DNA of 64,000 nucleotides from Alphaproteobacteria bacterium UBA3773 (GTDB lineage Bacteria > Pseudomonadota > Alphaproteobacteria > RF32 > CAG-239), in assembly GCA_002372275.1 (NCBI GenBank), contig DFFP01000003.1, positions 81,682 to 145,681 of the forward strand, in the 5' to 3' direction. This document shows, piece by piece, positions 16,756 through 26,336 of the stretch (position 1 is its first letter; each line of letters starts with the position of its first letter). Below the pieces are notes generated by a model. That model ran no database searches. It saw nothing but the letters and a program-made list of their open reading frames with translations, and had not been told where the DNA came from. The translations under genes were made by a program, and so were the position numbers.

Positions 16756-17523
16756 TTACAGAATTTCAACTTCTGTTTGCGAATAACGTGTCACGGTAAA
16801 CCCGAGCGGATTCATAAATTTCCGTCCCATAAACATACGGCCGTCAATAAAGAATGCCGTCACGCTGGCAGTCCAGTATTTTGTATTCAAAACCAATTGA
16901 TTTTTCCCTTGCGAAGTGTCTCGATGTAAATCATATGTTCTAAACTCCACTTTCCAAACAATACTGCGCTCTCCGCCAACTCTTTTTGCCGAAATCACTT
17001 CCGTATCGCGCACCACATTTTCTTTTAAAAAATTTCCGAGTTGCTGCACGCTTGTGGTGTAAAATTGTTCATAAACAACCGGCAAAGACATATAATGTAC
17101 AATGCCGCCCGGAAACCATCTTGACTGCATTTCGCGTTCGTCTTGAATGACATTATTGCGGAGCATCACATATTGCTTAATAAAGGTTTCCATGAGTTGC
17201 TCCGATGAAGCCATATTTTGAGCAATGACTTCATATCGAACCATCGTATCAGAGTTTGATTGTCTGATAATCAAAAAAGGCTCCACCATAACGCGAGGCG
17301 CCATCCGAAACAACACAAGCGATGCACACGCAAAAAACAAAAGCGAAACAGTGCAGAGCAAAATTGTCAGTCTTGCAACCCATTGATAATAAATTTCTTT
17401 GAGTGTTCTTAATTTTTTTTCATCCGTATCCGTGACATATTGTTCTTGGGGCTCTTTTTGTCCGTTTGTAATAGCCGGTCTGATTTGTCCGTTATTTTCC
17501 AAGTTTACCATATTATCACTCAT
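16756..17523 (-). CDS. virB8: VirB8-like inner-membrane protein (copy 2)
   Basis: 255 residues. A polar N-terminus of ~45 residues, transmembrane helix ~48-72, then the VirB8 periplasmic domain: RVMVEPFLIIRQ, KQYVMLRNNVI, SLPVVYEQFY, KYWTASVTAFF, and NPLGFTVTRYSQ. It aligns along its whole length with copy 1, so this is a true paralogue pair, not a DotI/DotJ pair with one partner shortened. The Shine-Dalgarno is weak. The two may form mixed oligomers. It is separated from the next genes by ~90 bp upstream and 380 bp downstream. Confidence 0.85.
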   Translation of the reverse strand: MSDNMVNLENNGQIRPAITNGQKEPQEQYVTDTDEKKLRTLKEIYYQWVARLTILLCTVSLLFFACASLVLFRMAPRVMVEPFLIIRQSNSDTMVRYEVIAQNMASSEQLMETFIKQYVMLRNNVIQDEREMQSRWFPGGIVHYMSLPVVYEQFYTTSVQQLGNFLKENVVRDTEVISAKRVGGERSIVWKVEFRTYDLHRDTSQGKNQLVLNTKYWTASVTAFFIDGRMFMGRKFMNPLGFTVTRYSQTEVEIL

Positions 17524-17613
17524 CTGAAAAAAATGTTTTTTTGTATCAATCCTTATTTGAAAAAAAACGTTAGCATATCATTTTTTTCTTGTCAACTCCG
17601 CGGCTGATTTATT

Positions 17614-20600
17614 TTAAGGATTATACGGATCTCCGGGGCCGAAATCAGCCTTGTAAGGTAACGGAATCAGCTGATCTTTATTTGCTTGTTTATCAGCTTC
17701 CTGTCGATATTTTCCGCTTACCTGCCCATTGACGCGTTCAGATTTTATTTGCTCATCCAGTTCCGTTGACGGCTGTGTATTATCTGACAGAATAACCAAT
17801 TCTTCATTATCTTTTTGCATACATAAAATCATATCATCCGATTTTTTCTTAATTTCTTTTATGTCATCTGTTAAAACGGGTAGTTCATTTTGAAAATCAA
17901 GAGCTGCCTGAATATATTTATTTTTGCCCTCGTCCAAACACTGTGAAATCGCTTCATACGTTTCATCATCTGCGATGAATTCCGATGATACGATACGTGA
18001 ACTTTCTTCGCCCGGTCTTAAATAATCGGTATCTTTTTTCGTAAATTTGCAGAATAGTTTTTCGATATATTCATCTATCGTATGTCTTGTTTCATCGATT
18101 TTAACTTTTAACTGATCCAAACTTTTTTGGTATGTTTGTTCCATGTCCACAAATTGCAAAACATCACCGATTTGCGTACGTGCCAAAAAGCGTTTTTCCA
18201 AATCAAAAATTAAATTGGCATGTTTTGTGATTTCTTCTTCACTCGGGTTCTCGCCACCCGTAAAACTCTCATCTGCATTTTCATATTCATCGTATAAGTC
18301 CATCACGGCATCAGTAAGTGTCAACCCGTTATCATATTTGAAAAAGACCGAAAGTTCGCCGACATTTGGCACATACCTCTCGCCTTTTGCCGCTAAAAAG
18401 ATACGGCTTGAATTTTCAAGTTTCGATGCCGGACAAACAGCAGAAAGAAATCCCTCTCCACATACAGGTTTTGCACCCTCCATTAAAATATCTTCTATAT
18501 CAATATCTCTCTCAACAAACCCTCTGGGGCCTAAAATGCGTTTCCAAATATCCGGCAGTTTTTGGCCTAATTTTAAGAATTCAGATTTCGTTGTTTTCGG
18601 GTTTATTGAACTCGGACAACCGATCGGCGGACACGCAAACGTGATTTCCCCGTTTTCCGGCTCATACTTATTAATGGTATCCAAATCCACCGCATCAAAA
18701 TGAAAAACTTCTCTTAAAGGCGGCGTATACGATTGCGCAATGCGTTTTGGGGCCATAAAGTCACGCTTTGTTCCCTCAAATCCGACATAATAGTCTACGT
18801 CTTCTTTTTGGCAATCCGAACATTCAAAAATCGGAAAACCGGAGGAACCGAATACAACACCGCCAAACACAAATTTTGTCAGCGATTGAAGCGCTGCAGC
18901 TTGCTGTAATTTTTTAATATTTTCAAGCATTTTTTGGTGACGTGCTAAAATTTTCTGATAAGTTTGAGGGGTATATAAATTTTCGAAAGAACTGATATCC
19001 TGATAAGCACTTCTGACCTCTGCTTTTGCAAGCTCCTTAAAATTTTCCCTTAAATTGCCTGCAACACCCAACATACTTTTAACAGAATCATTTGCTTCAA
19101 GCAATGCAGATGCCATAAGCACACCGGATAGCACGCTGTTTCCTTCCCGTGCTTCAAGTGCCTGTTTCATTTCCTCATGGTGTCTTTTTTCCATTAAAAC
19201 CGCATTTTTGATATATGCCTTTTTAATTTCAGCTTCAGTTTCACCCATCAATGCAAGTTCTGCTTTTAGTTGTTTAACTTTATTCTGATCCGTATCGATT
19301 TGTTTTTTAAGAGAATCAATCTGCGGTTGCAAGTCCACCACGATTTTTAAATTTTGAAGTTTTGTTGCAATAGCATCATCTTTAAAACCGCTCACATATT
19401 CCGGATCCCTATTTTTTTTCTGATCTTCAAGCGCGATACTTCTGTCTTGAGCACCTGCTAATGACCGTGCTTCTTCCTGCTTTGAAAGCTTTTCTTGATA
19501 TTCATCTTTGGTTTGATTTAAGCGTTCCAAAATCTCATCAATCTCATTATATTTTCGTTGCCTGACCGATTTGGCGTTTGATATATCGGCCTGTGCTTTT
19601 TCTTCCAACGCAAGCATTTCATTTTCCTGGCGTACTTTTAATTCAGAAATTGAAGATACTTTATTTATACTTTGTTCAAATTTTTGACGTGCATTTTCAA
19701 TATCTCTTTCATTCTGCGCTTTCAGTATTTCTTTTTCTTCTTCAAGCTGCTTTCTTAAAGCATCAACCTTTTGTTTAATTTCCGAAGCATTTAATAGCTG
19801 TGCTGCTAAAGAGGCTGTGTAAGTTGCGATATATTCTTCACTGACATTTAAGGTCTCATTTAAGGCTTTTGCCAAATCAAAATCAATTAAATTAAAATTA
19901 TCGGAAGAAAAATAGAGTTCCATATTTTTGTATTTTTCTTTGAGGTACTGATTATAAACTCTTTTTTCATCTTCCCATAAGGGATAAACCGTATGTGGCA
20001 CACCATAAATTTGACCACCATCTGCCATATCCTGACCGACTTTTTGAGCCAAAACCGAGCCTATTTGCCAACGCACTAAATTTTGCTCACGCATTGAGCT
20101 TGCTGATTCGGCACTTTTTTCCGGATTTTCTTCAATACCGCCTCCGATCGCACTTAATTCATTTTCACTTAAACTTTTTTCGGACTGAAGAAAATTCATA
20201 GACTTTTTACTGCTGTCTTTTTCTTGCCCGTCTGAATCTAAAGCCGATAATTTGTTATCAATCACAGTCGTTCCAAATTCAGCTTTTGTTGCCTCTTCAA
20301 AATTATCTTCCGTTATATCAAGATCCGTTGCAACTTCTGCTTTCGCCATTTTATAAGCCGAAATTGCTTCCCCTAAGAGCCCGCGCATTTTAGCATAATC
20401 TGTTAGAGCAAAAACATCATCTGAGCAAACAATATTATAACTTGTCACCGGTTCAAATTGTGTCGCATTATAAGGTTTTCTACATCCCGTGATCGGTGAA
20501 CATTTCTGACCTAAAATTGTTTCTTTATAGTGACAACCTTTTCCGAACCATACTTCATCAGCTTTTGAAGTTCCGTAATAGTTTGCCAAATAATCACGAG

Positions 20601-21408
20601 CCGAAATAACCGAGCGTGCCAACCTTGCAATGGCTTGAGCGTGACGTTTTTGCGTTTTTTCATATTCTAAAAAAGGTTTCCTCATCGCGGGCAATTGTTG
20701 CTTTGTGTTGTGCATATTTTGGGCTTCACTTGAAAGTTCATAAAGCCCTTTGATAATCGGCAAAGCCGATAATTGTTCTTCATCTGCTTCAAATGTCACA
20801 CCCCCGATATATTCCGGCGCATCTGCTAATGTAAAATCCGAAACCGAACCCTCATCTGAATCTTCGTCTGCTTCGTCTGATTCTTTAGTATTTATAACCG
20901 CATTTGAATCTAACAACAAAGAACTGACAGATGAAGGCTTTTTAGTCATATCTGAAATCGAGAGTGTTTTAGTCGTAGCAGGCTCTAAATCGATTTTTTT
21001 TGAATCAATCATCGGCATGGTTATTGATTTATTAAACAATGAGTTTTCCGCTTTTGCATCAGAATCACTTCCCGGCTTAATATCAAAAATCGAAAATTTC
21101 TTTGGTTCATCAGATGCCGTCACAGACTTTGCCATCACGCCTTGAGGTATAGCTTGAGAATCCATAGCTTTCAGCGTAGGAGATTTGATCATCACTTGAG
21201 TTTTATCCGTTTTAGATGGTTCTGAGGATAACACCACTTTAGGCTGACTTAAAGAAGTTTCTTTCTTTATACCGGCCGACGAAAACGTCTTTGGCATACT
21301 GCTATCCGCTGCTATTGCGATTTGAGAGCAGAATAAACAAGAGAACACGAGTAATATTTTTTTCAATAATTTATTTTGAAAAACGCTGATTATATTATTA
21401 GTTTGCAT
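17614..21408 (-). CDS. Giant exported coiled-coil protein of the secretion operon
   Basis: 1264 residues, the largest non-VirB protein here. Signal peptide 1-34 (LLVFSCLFCSQIAIA-A). ~35-230 is Ser/Lys-rich and disordered. ~230-420 holds a Cys-rich globular part (GCHYKETILGQKCSPITGC). ~520-850 is strong coiled coil. ~870-1010 is a second Cys-rich globular part (FECSDCQKEDVDYYVGF, FACPPIGCPSS). The rest is helical again. Even Cys numbers suggest periplasmic disulfides. I recognise no family. It lies where virB6 would be expected, but it has no membrane helices and cannot be VirB6. GGGAG precedes the ATG; the start overlaps the upstream gene by 11 bp. Confidence 0.75.
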   Translation of the reverse strand: MQTNNIISVFQNKLLKKILLVFSCLFCSQIAIAADSSMPKTFSSAGIKKETSLSQPKVVLSSEPSKTDKTQVMIKSPTLKAMDSQAIPQGVMAKSVTASDEPKKFSIFDIKPGSDSDAKAENSLFNKSITMPMIDSKKIDLEPATTKTLSISDMTKKPSSVSSLLLDSNAVINTKESDEADEDSDEGSVSDFTLADAPEYIGGVTFEADEEQLSALPIIKGLYELSSEAQNMHNTKQQLPAMRKPFLEYEKTQKRHAQAIARLARSVISARDYLANYYGTSKADEVWFGKGCHYKETILGQKCSPITGCRKPYNATQFEPVTSYNIVCSDDVFALTDYAKMRGLLGEAISAYKMAKAEVATDLDITEDNFEEATKAEFGTTVIDNKLSALDSDGQEKDSSKKSMNFLQSEKSLSENELSAIGGGIEENPEKSAESASSMREQNLVRWQIGSVLAQKVGQDMADGGQIYGVPHTVYPLWEDEKRVYNQYLKEKYKNMELYFSSDNFNLIDFDLAKALNETLNVSEEYIATYTASLAAQLLNASEIKQKVDALRKQLEEEKEILKAQNERDIENARQKFEQSINKVSSISELKVRQENEMLALEEKAQADISNAKSVRQRKYNEIDEILERLNQTKDEYQEKLSKQEEARSLAGAQDRSIALEDQKKNRDPEYVSGFKDDAIATKLQNLKIVVDLQPQIDSLKKQIDTDQNKVKQLKAELALMGETEAEIKKAYIKNAVLMEKRHHEEMKQALEAREGNSVLSGVLMASALLEANDSVKSMLGVAGNLRENFKELAKAEVRSAYQDISSFENLYTPQTYQKILARHQKMLENIKKLQQAAALQSLTKFVFGGVVFGSSGFPIFECSDCQKEDVDYYVGFEGTKRDFMAPKRIAQSYTPPLREVFHFDAVDLDTINKYEPENGEITFACPPIGCPSSINPKTTKSEFLKLGQKLPDIWKRILGPRGFVERDIDIEDILMEGAKPVCGEGFLSAVCPASKLENSSRIFLAAKGERYVPNVGELSVFFKYDNGLTLTDAVMDLYDEYENADESFTGGENPSEEEITKHANLIFDLEKRFLARTQIGDVLQFVDMEQTYQKSLDQLKVKIDETRHTIDEYIEKLFCKFTKKDTDYLRPGEESSRIVSSEFIADDETYEAISQCLDEGKNKYIQAALDFQNELPVLTDDIKEIKKKSDDMILCMQKDNEELVILSDNTQPSTELDEQIKSERVNGQVSGKYRQEADKQANKDQLIPLPYKADFGPGDPYNP

Positions 21409-22192
21409 CTTTTTGAACTCCCTTTATCAAAACGTCATTATTGAGCGGCTTTACACCTGTTTTTAATGTTTTCGCTGCCTCATATTGCGCATCAATTAAC
21501 ACTAATTCTTCCTGCATTCTGATCAGTTTATCTTGTGTTTCCCTTATTTTATAGTGGTTCGACCAGTTGCCGAGTTCTTCCTCAGTTGATGAAGCTCCCT
21601 GACAAATGGCAGACATATTTTCTTTACCATCGACCATACATTCTTCCATACTTTGATTTTCTTTTTCAATTAAAGGTAATCTCTCCGTTCTTAAACTATT
21701 GGCTGCCATATAGTTTTCCATTTGGCTGTCGGCAATAAATTCCTCACCTTTTTTCTTAAACAGATTGATAACTGCACTTCTTTGTTCAGCCGGCACTGAA
21801 GCAATCATCCCTTCGGGGAGTGTTAAGAATAATTGTTTATATGCATTGGCCACAGAGGGTTTATCTTTAATATCGGCAATACTTGAATTTTTGATTGTTT
21901 TTGCTGCTGCAATCACGGATTCCCCATCTATTTTTTTCAAAGGCGACTCATTTAAGTCAAATGGAATGAGTGAAGCGATAGTTGCAGCGATTTGATTTAA
22001 TAATTCCTCTTTTACTTGTCGTATTTCATCCGAAACATTTCGGCCGAATTTCATAATACCTTTACCGACATCAAGCGCATCATCTATAAAATCAAGTGAC
22101 GGTGATGGCGGCAGCGGTGGAATTAAAAACGCAAAAACATCAGAACTGTAAGAAAGGCAAACAGTTAAAATAACGGCAAAAAATTTTTTCAT
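21398..22192 (-). CDS. Exported helical protein of the secretion operon
   Basis: 264 residues. Signal peptide 1-22 (FFAVILTVCLSYSSDVFA), then a Pro-rich segment LIPPLPPSPS and a mainly helical body with two Cys near the C-terminal third. No family recognised. The Pro-rich mature N-terminus followed by helices recalls VirB5-like minor pilins (which begin with a short hydrophobic/Pro segment), a weak resemblance only. GGAGGG precedes the ATG. It overlaps the giant coiled-coil gene downstream, so the two are translationally coupled. Confidence 0.7.
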   Translation of the reverse strand: MKKFFAVILTVCLSYSSDVFAFLIPPLPPSPSLDFIDDALDVGKGIMKFGRNVSDEIRQVKEELLNQIAATIASLIPFDLNESPLKKIDGESVIAAAKTIKNSSIADIKDKPSVANAYKQLFLTLPEGMIASVPAEQRSAVINLFKKKGEEFIADSQMENYMAANSLRTERLPLIEKENQSMEECMVDGKENMSAICQGASSTEEELGNWSNHYKIRETQDKLIRMQEELVLIDAQYEAAKTLKTGVKPLNNDVLIKGVQKDAN

Positions 22193-22204
22193 ATTTTGTC
22201 CCTC

Positions 22205-23422
22205 CTACTGCGCATTCCCAAGTCCGTAATCTTTTAAATCTTCCTCTTTTAAAATGTAACTGTCCAAATCAATCTGCGAAGGATCCTTCTCCGGATTACC
22301 CAATTTATAATCTTGGGTAAGCATATCTGTTGTTGCTTTCAGTTCTATTAAACCTGCGTTTGTGTTTAAATTATCAAAGAGTAAATTATTTTTGCTAATA
22401 TTCAGTTTATTAACGGATTGTAGTTTTGTCATCAAACTGTTCGATTCTTCACAAGCCTTAACATCCTTATCATTATCTTTATCAAATTTTTCCGACTTTT
22501 TTTGATGTTCCACCATCAAAGCAAATGAATTTGCTGCCGCATTAATTAATTTTTTCTGTCTTGCTTTTTTCACTTTTTTAGTTGTTTTGGCATCCAATTT
22601 TTCTTTAGCCCCGACAAATATATCGCTGATCAACCCGGAATATGCTTTTTTTCTGTCTGCCGGCGACATTTTTGCAATTCTCGAAGCAAAAGCAGAACCG
22701 ATACTCTTTCCTTTTTCTTTTAATGCATCCAGAGTTTCTTCTAGCTCCTCCATTGTTTCATCATATTCTTTTTGAAGCCCGGCATATTCTTTATCGGTCT
22801 CAAAATAAGTCGTATCTTCTTTGGAAGCATCATCTATGTTTTTCTTCAAATCAAGGCTTGCCGACTTTGCCTCAGAAAGTCGTTCTTCCAAAAGATTTTT
22901 TTCTTCCTGACTTTCTGCCGCATCATAAAGTTGTTGATAAGTCTGCTCATTTGTTTTTGATGCTTTGAATTTCGCGTTTAATTCTTCTTTTAAGACCGAC
23001 TGACGCGAAGCCATTTTTTCTTTTAAATCATCCGCTTTTCGTTTCAACTCTACACTCGATGAAGCCTTTTTTCCCGTATCGACTATTTCTTTCCCTTCTT
23101 CATACATTTCTTTGCCTTCTTCATAAAGCTGCTGACCTTCTGCATAAAGTTCTTTAGCTTCGTCAACTCTTTCTTTAATTTCGCCGACATATTCATCCAC
23201 CTGTTCCTTAAGCGCTTTTAATTCGCCGACAACTTTTTCTTTCCACTCCACAACTTTTTTAATGGCCGTATTAATTTTCGTCTCAAGTTTTTGAATTCCG
23301 GATTCAACAGCACCCAGCGCATCTTCCAAACCCGTAGCAACATCGACTTTAGGCTGAGCAACCGCACTAAAGCTTAAAAAACAAAGGACCAAAACGATTT
23401 TTAAAAGACTTTTAATTTTCAT
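22205..23422 (-). CDS. Exported coiled-coil protein with 7-residue YEEGKE repeats
   Basis: 405 residues. Signal peptide 1-22 (LLKIVLVLCFLSFSAVA). Nearly the whole mature protein is coiled coil. At ~95-125 there are consecutive 7-residue units of the type LYEEGKEMYEEGKEI, the same kind of unit as in the VirB5-like gene upstream. One Cys. No known enzymatic domain. GGAGG precedes the ATG, and the start overlaps the upstream gene by 11 bp. Predicted to be a periplasmic or surface filament or adaptor of the secretion system, by context only. Confidence 0.72.
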   Translation of the reverse strand: MKIKSLLKIVLVLCFLSFSAVAQPKVDVATGLEDALGAVESGIQKLETKINTAIKKVVEWKEKVVGELKALKEQVDEYVGEIKERVDEAKELYAEGQQLYEEGKEMYEEGKEIVDTGKKASSSVELKRKADDLKEKMASRQSVLKEELNAKFKASKTNEQTYQQLYDAAESQEEKNLLEERLSEAKSASLDLKKNIDDASKEDTTYFETDKEYAGLQKEYDETMEELEETLDALKEKGKSIGSAFASRIAKMSPADRKKAYSGLISDIFVGAKEKLDAKTTKKVKKARQKKLINAAANSFALMVEHQKKSEKFDKDNDKDVKACEESNSLMTKLQSVNKLNISKNNLLFDNLNTNAGLIELKATTDMLTQDYKLGNPEKDPSQIDLDSYILKEEDLKDYGLGNAQ

Positions 23423-24209
23423 CTTTTTTGTCCTCCGTTTTCTCGCTTTTTTGCTTATTTAATCCCATGAGCGCATTCGTTGCTTGGTAATCAAGTTGCA
23501 TTGCTCTCATCCTTAAAATTCGGTTGTTCCGCTTAAATGATTTTTGAGCTACTTCTTGAATGAGAGATTGTGCCTCATCAATTGTTTCGGGGGTTTGCGG
23601 ATCATCTTCCTCGCTTGCTATTTCCTGTCTTAAAACTAAGCTTTCGCTATATTGATCAGCCGATTGATTTGCATTTCTTTCATTCACGGCTTTTTCCTTT
23701 TGTTGCTGATATTCAATATCATCTTTTTCCGGTTGTTTAAGAAAGAATTCTTTTGTTTTTTCTGCTTTTTTATCATCCGGCTCTGAAGGGTCTCCGCTTG
23801 AAATAGACGCCAGTTCTTTAAATTCGGTTATTGGCAAATTTGTCGGTACTTTACCCTGTTTAATCGAATTGGCAGTATCTTTTGCTGCTGACATCACATT
23901 TTGTATTTTATCGGCTGTGCTTTTTATCATTTTAAGACCTTTTTGTCCCTCAGCAATCACCCCTTTGACAGTCCCCTCAGCTTGTTTAACTGTTTTTTTC
24001 ACTTTTTCGACAGTTTTGCTAATTCGTGTGGCCAGTTGTTTTGTTTTACTGATAAAGGCTTTTCCCTCCGTTACTTTTTTCTGAAATTCCGGATGATTAT
24101 TCCCGACTTTTTCTAATAATCCGCGCCCAAATTCAATATCAGCTGACGCCGGTTCAATCAAAACAAGCGAGAAAAATAACGCTGATATCAAAATAAGCAC
24201 TTTTTTCAT
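23412..24209 (-). CDS. Exported basic coiled-coil protein
   Basis: 265 residues. Signal peptide 1-23 (LILISALFFSLVLIEPASA). The mature protein is Lys-rich, with helices at 30-120 resembling amphipathic tether segments, a charged middle and a final helix ending in a polar tail. No Cys in the mature part and no family recognised. The start shares one base with the upstream stop (TAATG), and the end overlaps the downstream start, so it is locked into the operon and is likely made in fixed proportion to its neighbours. Confidence 0.7.
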   Translation of the reverse strand: MKKVLILISALFFSLVLIEPASADIEFGRGLLEKVGNNHPEFQKKVTEGKAFISKTKQLATRISKTVEKVKKTVKQAEGTVKGVIAEGQKGLKMIKSTADKIQNVMSAAKDTANSIKQGKVPTNLPITEFKELASISSGDPSEPDDKKAEKTKEFFLKQPEKDDIEYQQQKEKAVNERNANQSADQYSESLVLRQEIASEEDDPQTPETIDEAQSLIQEVAQKSFKRNNRILRMRAMQLDYQATNALMGLNKQKSEKTEDKKDEN

Positions 24210-26257
24210 TATTTAAGCTTCCTTATATATTTTCGGCATCTTTCCTTAGCGGTTTTCCCGTCTTCGTCAGATAGTTTTTCCCAACCGACCGGCCCGGCCT
24301 TACAATAAACAGGGATTGTATCAAACACAACCGTCATCCCGGCATATGCATCAGTTATCAAATTCTGATATTGTTGAAATCTGTTTTCCTGAGCCACCAT
24401 TTCAGCCAATCCCGACATCTGTGCTTGCTCATTATCGTTTGCATTATCTTTTATCTTCTCGATTCTGTCATCAATTTCAGACGAAGCAACCTCTTTTTTA
24501 AACCGAATTAAATTCACATATGTTCCCGCAAGCGTTTCTCCGCGTACTTTTGCATATCTGTTTAAGTTATGTTGCCTTTCAGATTCTTCTTGCGCATTAA
24601 TATCTTCACAAATTGTGCATATACAAAGCTGAACGTCTTCGGCTTTGACCCCTTTTGAAATATCTAAGTCACACCAATTAGCGAGTTCGTCCGAAAAATA
24701 AAAAAGCCCGTTATCATCTGTGCCGGTCAATCCGCCCGGTTCCCAAGAACTATCTTCTGACTCAGCTTTTTTATGATCTTCACAATAACTCATAAATTTA
24801 TCATTTAAAATACTCAGTTCTAAATTCCCGATAGCAAGTTGTAAATTATCCCTTGCCATATCCAGATCAATGGCGGCATTTTCGATCTCAATCGCAATTT
24901 TTGATCTCGTGCTGTCGCCTGCTTTATTTGATAAATCACCTATATCATCATCAACCGTTGAAGCACCCGCCTTATTTTTAATGGAATTTGCCTTATTAAA
25001 AATACTCGGAACAGTTTCAGCTAAAATACTCTCATATTTCTTTTTGGCCTCATTTCGATCTTCTTCCACGTCGGCGTTTAACTCTCCGCATATTTGGTTA
25101 AAGCATTTCTCAAACGTGTCTTCGCTTATTCTGTCATCATAATTTATCTGACACCAATTGGCCAATCCGTCTGCAAAATAAAAATTTCCGTTATCATCTG
25201 TGCCTGTCTTAAAACTATCGCCGATTGCTGCCGCGTGTCCCATTGAAACATAGTGTGAAATAAAAACATCAGAACCTATCGTATTGGCCGACGTTTTCTT
25301 AAAAGCGGACGGTGTTTTAGAGTTGGAAATTGATGGTGTTATCATTCTTGTATCTGTTCCGACCTTGCTTTTAATATTTGGATCGGTATCACTTTTTTTA
25401 TCAATATTTGAAACTGCTTGATTTTTAATATTTTTTTCTGTTTCACCGTTTTCATCTGATTGTGTTTGGTTTTCGCTATCTGTTTGTGCAGAAGTCTTAT
25501 TTGAAGATGGTCCGTCCTGATTCTTCTTAAAAACACCTCCGACAGCTCCGAATGCATCTTTTGTCCCTGAGGCTAAAGATTTCTGTGTTCCGATCACATC
25601 CACATCTGAAACTTGACCACCGAGTGTATTTAATCCCTTTTCCATTCCGGAAAGTGAGCCACCGAGGTTCACTGTTTCTTTTTGCATTGCTGCCGCACTT
25701 TGCATCACGGATTGCGGATTACTCCAATCCGTACTTAAGGCTGTATTTATAATTTTAGTACTTGTATTATAAACCTCTTGTCCTTTTTCATAAACAGCTT
25801 TACCAGTATCATAAATTTCTTTACCTTGGTCATAAACTTTTTTACCTTCATTATAAACGTCTTTACCTTTATCAATAACGGCCTCTACTCTTTCTTTCTT
25901 TTCTTCGACCCATTTCTTCGCTTCTTCATATCTTTTCTTAAGAGCTTCTAAGCGTTTTTTTCGTTCTTCGAGCCTTGTTTTCATCTCTTCTAGCTTTGCT
26001 TTTATTTTTTGAACATCTTTCAGTTTGGCCAATGCCGCAAATTTATCACCTAAAACTTGCTTAATATTATCAATCGACATTGTTTCTTGAATCACACTTA
26101 ATTTTGATTGAATCTGATTCAGTTGAGCCTCAATAGCATTGCATACAGCTTCTATATCAAGTGTCGGAAAGCCGACTGCAAAAACCTTATTGCTTGGAAA
26201 CATCACCATTCCAAGCACCATGAGCCCTAAAAATTTTGAAAAAAATGATTTTCGCAT
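24209..26257 (-). CDS. Large exported coiled-coil protein, VirB5-like at the N-terminus
   Basis: 682 residues. Signal peptide 1-27. The mature N-terminus VGFPTLDIEAVCNAI followed by long helices resembles VirB5/TrbJ proteins, which begin with similar IPxxD segments; its place right after virB4 is the virB5 place. ~75-125 is charged coiled coil. ~125-160 has 7-residue units (VYDQGKEIYDTGKAVYEKGQ). The C-terminal half has two related Cys-containing blocks (~335-375 and ~495-545, each with TGTDDNG and ANWC), so it arose partly by internal duplication. At three times the usual VirB5 size, it may be a tip or stalk component; this is inference. AAAGGAG precedes the ATG. Confidence 0.72.
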   Translation of the reverse strand: MRKSFFSKFLGLMVLGMVMFPSNKVFAVGFPTLDIEAVCNAIEAQLNQIQSKLSVIQETMSIDNIKQVLGDKFAALAKLKDVQKIKAKLEEMKTRLEERKKRLEALKKRYEEAKKWVEEKKERVEAVIDKGKDVYNEGKKVYDQGKEIYDTGKAVYEKGQEVYNTSTKIINTALSTDWSNPQSVMQSAAAMQKETVNLGGSLSGMEKGLNTLGGQVSDVDVIGTQKSLASGTKDAFGAVGGVFKKNQDGPSSNKTSAQTDSENQTQSDENGETEKNIKNQAVSNIDKKSDTDPNIKSKVGTDTRMITPSISNSKTPSAFKKTSANTIGSDVFISHYVSMGHAAAIGDSFKTGTDDNGNFYFADGLANWCQINYDDRISEDTFEKCFNQICGELNADVEEDRNEAKKKYESILAETVPSIFNKANSIKNKAGASTVDDDIGDLSNKAGDSTRSKIAIEIENAAIDLDMARDNLQLAIGNLELSILNDKFMSYCEDHKKAESEDSSWEPGGLTGTDDNGLFYFSDELANWCDLDISKGVKAEDVQLCICTICEDINAQEESERQHNLNRYAKVRGETLAGTYVNLIRFKKEVASSEIDDRIEKIKDNANDNEQAQMSGLAEMVAQENRFQQYQNLITDAYAGMTVVFDTIPVYCKAGPVGWEKLSDEDGKTAKERCRKYIRKLK

Positions 26258-26336
26258 ATTGCTCTCCTTTGAAAAAAGAAGTATTATTTTTTATATTAAC
26301 ATAAAAATCCGTCAGCACCTACTACTTTTTAACTTT

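Noticed and set aside
18143..18703. Plus-strand frame inside the giant coiled-coil gene
   Set aside because: Antisense shadow: Ser/Phe/Lys-rich translation, no start signal.
17614..21408. VirB6 in the expected position
   Set aside because: The protein has a signal peptide and coiled coils but no run of membrane helices.
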